Positions 14,571 through 17,905 of a DNA stretch of 17,905 nt are shown one piece after another. The stretch is from NCBI GenBank assembly GCA_964580255.1, contig CAZOJX010000027.1, positions 1 through 17,905 on the forward strand, in the 5' to 3' direction. The notes beneath the pieces were generated by a model that saw only the letters and a list, made by a program, of their open reading frames with translations, had not been told where the DNA came from and did not search any database. The stretch is from HGM12587 sp964580255. Its GTDB lineage: Bacteria > Bacillota > Clostridia > Lachnospirales > Lachnospiraceae. The position numbers and the translations under genes are program-made. Position 1 is the first letter of the stretch. Each line of letters opens with the position of its first letter.

Positions 14571-15536
14571 ATGGCAGAATTTAAACTTGCAAGCGCCGGG
14601 TACATTCCTGTAACAACTGTCCCGGACGATTTTATAGAAAACTACATGCCTATGGCAAACGGAGACTATGTAAAGATCTATCTTTACATGCTTCGCTGTG
14701 CCAAACAAGAGACTCTGCCGACCATTTCGGCACTGGCAGATATCTTTCAGTGTACAGAAAATGATGTCAAACGGGCGTTAAAATATTGGGAAAGCAAAGG
14801 ACTTTTGATCCTGGAGGAAGAACCAAAGCCGCAAACAGAAGTGCTCCCGGTTTCCTCTCCGTCAAAGCACAGCTATTCCGCAGAAGAAACCAAGGCATTT
14901 AAGGAGCAGACGGAGATCCGGCTGCTTTTGGTTGCCTGTGAACAATACATTGGAAAGCAGCTGACCAGAACAGATCTGGAAACACTGCTCTATTTCTATG
15001 ATGAACTGCATTTTTCCACCGACCTGATCGAGTATCTGGTCGAATACAGCGTTTCCAAAAACAAACGGAGTCTCCGATACATGGAAACGGTTGCCCTGGA
15101 ATGGCATAAAAAGGGCATTCACACAGTGGAGGAAGCAAAAGCAGATTCCAAGCCTTTCAGCCGGGAATGCTATCAGGTACTCAAGGCATTCGGGATCAAC
15201 AACCACGATCCGCTGCCTTCCGAAGCTGCTTTTGTTACCCGTTGGCTGACAGAATACGGCTTTACCATTGAGATCATTCTGGAAGCCTGCAGCCGAACCA
15301 TTATGCAGATCCATCAGCCAAAATTTGAATATGCCGACGGAATCCTGAAATCCTGGAAAAATGCCGGCGTCAAACATTTAGCAGATGTGGAAAAATTGAC
15401 TGCGGAGCACAGAAGCCGTACTGCTTCCAAAGCACCGCAAAAACAGGACAAACCATTTACCACCAGATTCCACAATTTTGAACAGCATTCATACAATTTT
15501 GAAGAACTTGAGAAAAAATTATTTATTAACCAGTAG
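14571..15536 (+). CDS. DnaB/DnaD-type replication initiation protein
   Basis: The protein probably acts with DnaA and the downstream DnaI to load the replicative helicase at origins or at stalled forks. The 321-residue product has an N-terminal winged-helix-like region (about 30-82, including PTISALADIFQCTENDVKRALKYW as core helices) and then two DnaD/DnaB DDBH2-type domains. The signature YxxxI/VxxxW occurs twice: YMETVALEW (170-178) and YADGILKSW (254-262). One winged helix plus two DDBH2 domains resembles Bacillus DnaB more than DnaD, although the protein is shorter than the 472-residue Bacillus one. The ATG at 14571 has AGGGGG seven bases upstream; an upstream in-frame start at 14475 would lie inside a DnaA-box region and before the promoter. 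The dnaI-like gene follows after 14 bases, as in the Bacillus dnaB-dnaI pair. Confidence 0.85.
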   Translation: MAEFKLASAGYIPVTTVPDDFIENYMPMANGDYVKIYLYMLRCAKQETLPTISALADIFQCTENDVKRALKYWESKGLLILEEEPKPQTEVLPVSSPSKHSYSAEETKAFKEQTEIRLLLVACEQYIGKQLTRTDLETLLYFYDELHFSTDLIEYLVEYSVSKNKRSLRYMETVALEWHKKGIHTVEEAKADSKPFSRECYQVLKAFGINNHDPLPSEAAFVTRWLTEYGFTIEIILEACSRTIMQIHQPKFEYADGILKSWKNAGVKHLADVEKLTAEHRSRTASKAPQKQDKPFTTRFHNFEQHSYNFEELEKKLFINQ

Positions 15537-15550
15537 GAGGAACAGGTACC

Positions 15551-16522
15551 GTGAATCTCTCAGCTGCACATTATGATTCGATCATGCGGGAATACGATGA
15601 CCAGCGTTTGAAAAACATGCATGCACTGAACACCCGTACCCAGGAAATCTATGATAAATTTCCTGAAATCCGGGAGATCGACAGTCAGATTTCAGATCTG
15701 GCAGAATCCTTTGCGGAATCCTTTACCAAAGAGGGCGCCATGAGCTTTGAGCAGTATCGCCAGAAGCTTGCTGACCTTCGCATGGAAAAGGAAGCCCTGT
15801 TAAAATGCTGCCGCATTTCTCCGGAGGAGCTGACACTTCAGTACCGCTGTCCGGACTGCAAAGACACCGGATACATCGGCACAGAAAAGTGCCACTGTTT
15901 TATGCAGCGGATCATCGATGAGATGTATCAGCAGTCCAATTTGCGGGAAATATTAAAAGCAGAAAACTTCTCCACTTTGTCCTATGCATACTATGACGAA
16001 GAAAATATGGAAAAGATGCGCTCTGCCATTGAAGCCTGCAAAAAATTTACAGAAAATTTTGACAAAACCTTTGAAAACATCTTATTATGTGGTACTGTAG
16101 GTATTGGGAAAACATTTCTCTCCAACTGTATTGCAAAGGAGATTCTGGACAAGGGTCACAGTGTACTGTACCTGTCCGCATTCCAGCTCTTTGATCTGAT
16201 GGCGAAAAATTCGTTTTCAGGCAACGGGCAAAAGGAGGATTCTGTAGCAAAGCAGTATCCTCATATTTTTGAAAGTGACCTGCTCATCATTGATGATCTG
16301 GGAACAGAATTGGCAAACAGCTTTACGATGGCAGGATTTTTCCTGGTGATCAACGAACGGATCTTACGCAAGAAATCCACATTGATCTCTACAAACCTGT
16401 CACCGGAAGAAATTTTAACCACATATACCGAGCGAACAGCTTCCCGCATCATTTCCAATTATACGATGCTCAAATTAAGCGGAAGCGATATTCGACTCAA
16501 AAAGAAATTAGGAGGATTTTAA
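15551..16522 (+). CDS. dnaI: Helicase loader DnaI (DnaC-like AAA+ ATPase)
   Basis: DnaI is the AAA+ ATPase that places the replicative helicase onto DNA during initiation and restart. The 323-residue product has an N-terminal helical region with a zinc-binding cluster (Cys100, Cys103, Cys114 and Cys116, with His115 between, in CPDCKDTGYIGTEKCHC), as in DnaI. The ATPase domain follows, with Walker A GTVGIGKT (181-188) and Walker B LLIIDD (244-249), then an arginine-rich C-terminus (TERTASRIISNY) that includes the expected arginine finger region. It starts with GTG at 15551; AGGAGG overlaps the end of the upstream gene, ten bases before it. The zinc cluster and pairing with a DnaB/DnaD protein argue against a transposon IstB protein, which has a similar ATPase. 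Confidence 0.92.
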   Translation: MNLSAAHYDSIMREYDDQRLKNMHALNTRTQEIYDKFPEIREIDSQISDLAESFAESFTKEGAMSFEQYRQKLADLRMEKEALLKCCRISPEELTLQYRCPDCKDTGYIGTEKCHCFMQRIIDEMYQQSNLREILKAENFSTLSYAYYDEENMEKMRSAIEACKKFTENFDKTFENILLCGTVGIGKTFLSNCIAKEILDKGHSVLYLSAFQLFDLMAKNSFSGNGQKEDSVAKQYPHIFESDLLIIDDLGTELANSFTMAGFFLVINERILRKKSTLISTNLSPEEILTTYTERTASRIISNYTMLKLSGSDIRLKKKLGGF

Positions 16523-16525
16523 AGA

Positions 16526-17710
16526 ATGCAGCGTAGTCTTCGCACAATCGACACGATTCCGGTAGGACCTCTCGGAATCATTCCCCTTTCCAGCTGTGCA
16601 GAATTCGGGAAAGGAGTAGATGACTATCTCGTTAATTGGCGTCACGCAAATACGTCCGAGCATAAGTCAAGCATTATCTTTTCAGGATACGAAAAGGATT
16701 CTTTCATTATTGATGCTTCCGTTCCGCGTTTTGGTTCCGGAGAAGCAAAAGCGATCATCAACGAATCCGTTCGTGGTAAGGATGTTTACCTGATCGTAGA
16801 CGTATGCAACCATAGCCTGACCTATTCTTTATGCGGCGTGGAAAATCATATGTCTCCGGACGATCACTACCAGGATCTGAAACGTATCATTGCAGCCATT
16901 GCAGGAAAGGCAAGAAGAATCACCGTTATCATGCCATTCCTTTATGAAAGCAGACAGCATAAACGTTCCTCCAGAGAATCTCTGGACTGTGCTTTGGCAC
17001 TTCAGGAACTGGTAAGTATGGGCGTCGATAATATCATTACCTTTGATGCGCACGATCCTCGTGTACAGAATGCGATCCCATTAAACGGTTTTGAAACCGT
17101 AACACCAGCTTACCAGATGATCAAAGGTCTTCTGAACCATGTAGACGACATTCAGTTAGACAGTGACCATCTGATGGTTATCAGCCCGGACGAAGGCGCT
17201 ACCGGACGTGCAATCTATCTTGCAAGTATCTTAGGCGTTGATATGGGTATGTTCTACAAACGCCGTGATTACACAAAGATCGTTAACGGAAAGAACCCGA
17301 TCGTTGCTCATGAGTTTTTAGGCTCTGACTTAAACGGAAAAGATGCGATCATCATCGATGATATGATTTCTTCCGGTGACAGTATGTTAGATGTTGCAAA
17401 ACAGTTAAAAGCCAGAGGCGCAGGAAGAATCTTCGTATTCTCTACCTTCGGTCTTTTCACCAGCGGTCTGGAGCGCTTTGATGAAGCTTATGCACAGGGA
17501 CTGATCTCCAAGATCTGTACTACCAACACCGTTTACCAGTCTCCGGAACTGTTATCCAGAGAATGGTATGTCAGCTGCGATATGACAAAATACGTTGCAC
17601 TTTTAATCGATACATTAAATCATGACGGTTCTATCAGCAGTCTTTTAGAACCATACGAAAGAATCAATTCTTTTGTAGAAAAATACAAAGCAAAACAGCA
17701 GAACAAATAA
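16526..17710 (+). CDS. prs: Ribose-phosphate pyrophosphokinase (long clostridial type)
   Basis: This enzyme makes PRPP from ribose 5-phosphate and ATP, supplying purine, pyrimidine, NAD, histidine and tryptophan synthesis. The 394-residue product is about 75 residues longer than classical Prs (about 315). Family features include MPFLYESRQHKRSSRESL in the ATP-binding flexible-loop region, ITFDAHDPRVQNAIP with the catalytic-region histidine, VISPDEGATGRAIYLA, and the PRPP-binding loop DAIIIDDMISSGDSM (273-287). That loop has SSGDS where classical enzymes have a DTAGT/DTGGT-like sequence, a feature of this divergent clade as I recall it. The ATG lies three bases after the dnaI stop, with GGAGG ten bases upstream inside dnaI, so it is cotranscribed with the replication genes. 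It ends at a strong terminator. Confidence 0.93.
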   Translation: MQRSLRTIDTIPVGPLGIIPLSSCAEFGKGVDDYLVNWRHANTSEHKSSIIFSGYEKDSFIIDASVPRFGSGEAKAIINESVRGKDVYLIVDVCNHSLTYSLCGVENHMSPDDHYQDLKRIIAAIAGKARRITVIMPFLYESRQHKRSSRESLDCALALQELVSMGVDNIITFDAHDPRVQNAIPLNGFETVTPAYQMIKGLLNHVDDIQLDSDHLMVISPDEGATGRAIYLASILGVDMGMFYKRRDYTKIVNGKNPIVAHEFLGSDLNGKDAIIIDDMISSGDSMLDVAKQLKARGAGRIFVFSTFGLFTSGLERFDEAYAQGLISKICTTNTVYQSPELLSREWYVSCDMTKYVALLIDTLNHDGSISSLLEPYERINSFVEKYKAKQQNK

Positions 17711-17715
17711 AACTT

Positions 17716-17742
17716 CAGGCGGGTTCATCACCCGCCTGTTTT
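17716..17742 (+). terminator. Intrinsic terminator after prs
   Basis: A perfect 9-bp GC-rich stem (CAGGCGGGT, 17716-17724, with ACCCGCCTG, 17730-17738) has a five-base loop and is followed by TTTT (17739-17742). It starts five bases past the prs stop. On the minus strand the stem is followed by AAGTTTTATTT, so it may also stop the convergent surface-protein transcript. Confidence 0.92.
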
Positions 17743-17775
17743 ATCGTTCTGCTGAAATTATACTTTAAATCTATA

Positions 17776-17905
17776 TTAGTATTCTTTCTTTTTCGTGCAG
17801 TAAAACATTACCATTATTGCCACTGCAGCTACTGATGCATAGACAAAAATATTTGAATTGTCACCAGTAGCCGGAGACACATTCTCTTTTGCTGCTGTAT
17901 CGGTA
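17776..17905 (-). CDS. C-terminus of sortase-anchored surface protein (partial)
   Basis: Reading the minus strand from the window edge gives 42 codons ending in TAA at 17776. The order of features is a classic cell-wall sorting signal: the pentapeptide SPATG in NVSPATGDNSN, a hydrophobic span (IFVYASVAAVAIMVMFYC) and a positive tail (TKKKEY). SPATG is an LPXTG variant of the kind used by some clostridial sortases, which would cut between Thr and Gly and link the protein to peptidoglycan. The rest of the gene, and so its function, lies beyond the right edge. It converges on prs and shares the terminator region. Confidence 0.8.
   Translation of the reverse strand, partial: TDTAAKENVSPATGDNSNIFVYASVAAVAIMVMFYCTKKKEY

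Noticed and set aside
15551..16522. IstB-type transposition helper instead of DnaI
   Set aside because: The ATPase is similar, but the CxxC...CHC zinc cluster, the DnaB/DnaD partner and the absence of any transposase or inverted repeats favour a helicase loader.

Overview
The window looks like chromosomal DNA of a spore-forming, low-to-mid GC Gram-positive, most probably a gut Lachnospiraceae-type Clostridium relative. I infer this from protein character, not from a database search. The supporting genes are spoVT, spoVG, paired glgC/glgD, a Firmicute-type DnaB/DnaI helicase-loading pair, a long 394-residue PRPP synthetase, meso-DAP dehydrogenase and an SPATG-type sortase signal. I see no insertion sequence, phage gene, CRISPR array, tRNA or rRNA. 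The window is largely housekeeping, and no stretch over 300 bases lacks a gene.

Left block (1-3600), minus strand: pncB (NAD salvage), spoVT (late sporulation regulator) and ddh (lysine/meso-DAP synthesis). Intrinsic terminators flank the block at 71-105 and separate ddh from spoVT at 2336-2366. A tandem operator-like site lies between spoVT and pncB. A lone plus-strand PAP2-family membrane protein (3602-4249) follows, diverging from ddh and overlapping tail-to-tail with prsA.

Middle block (4243-12904), minus strand: a seven-gene co-directional run, glgC-glgD-spoVG-aldose epimerase-like-pth-mfd-prsA. It combines glycogen precursor synthesis, an RNA-binding sporulation/division regulator, sugar epimerisation, peptidyl-tRNA recycling, transcription-coupled repair and a secreted foldase. 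glgC/glgD overlap by ATGA and pth/mfd are one base apart. prsA has its own good sigma-A-type promoter, and a hairpin separates the epimerase gene from pth.

Right block (13048-17710), plus strand: murC, then a DnaB/DnaD-type replication protein, the helicase loader DnaI and PRPP synthetase, ended by a strong terminator at 17716-17742. murC and glgC are transcribed divergently from promoters that share 21 bp. The most striking non-coding signal is a cluster of perfect DnaA boxes (TTATCCACA) between murC and the dnaB-like gene: two abutting in tandem, one inverted and one degenerate, with a further perfect box inside murC. It suggests that DnaA controls its own helicase-loading partners and the PRPP synthetase cotranscribed with them.

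The right edge holds the last 42 codons of a minus-strand cell-wall-anchored surface protein.
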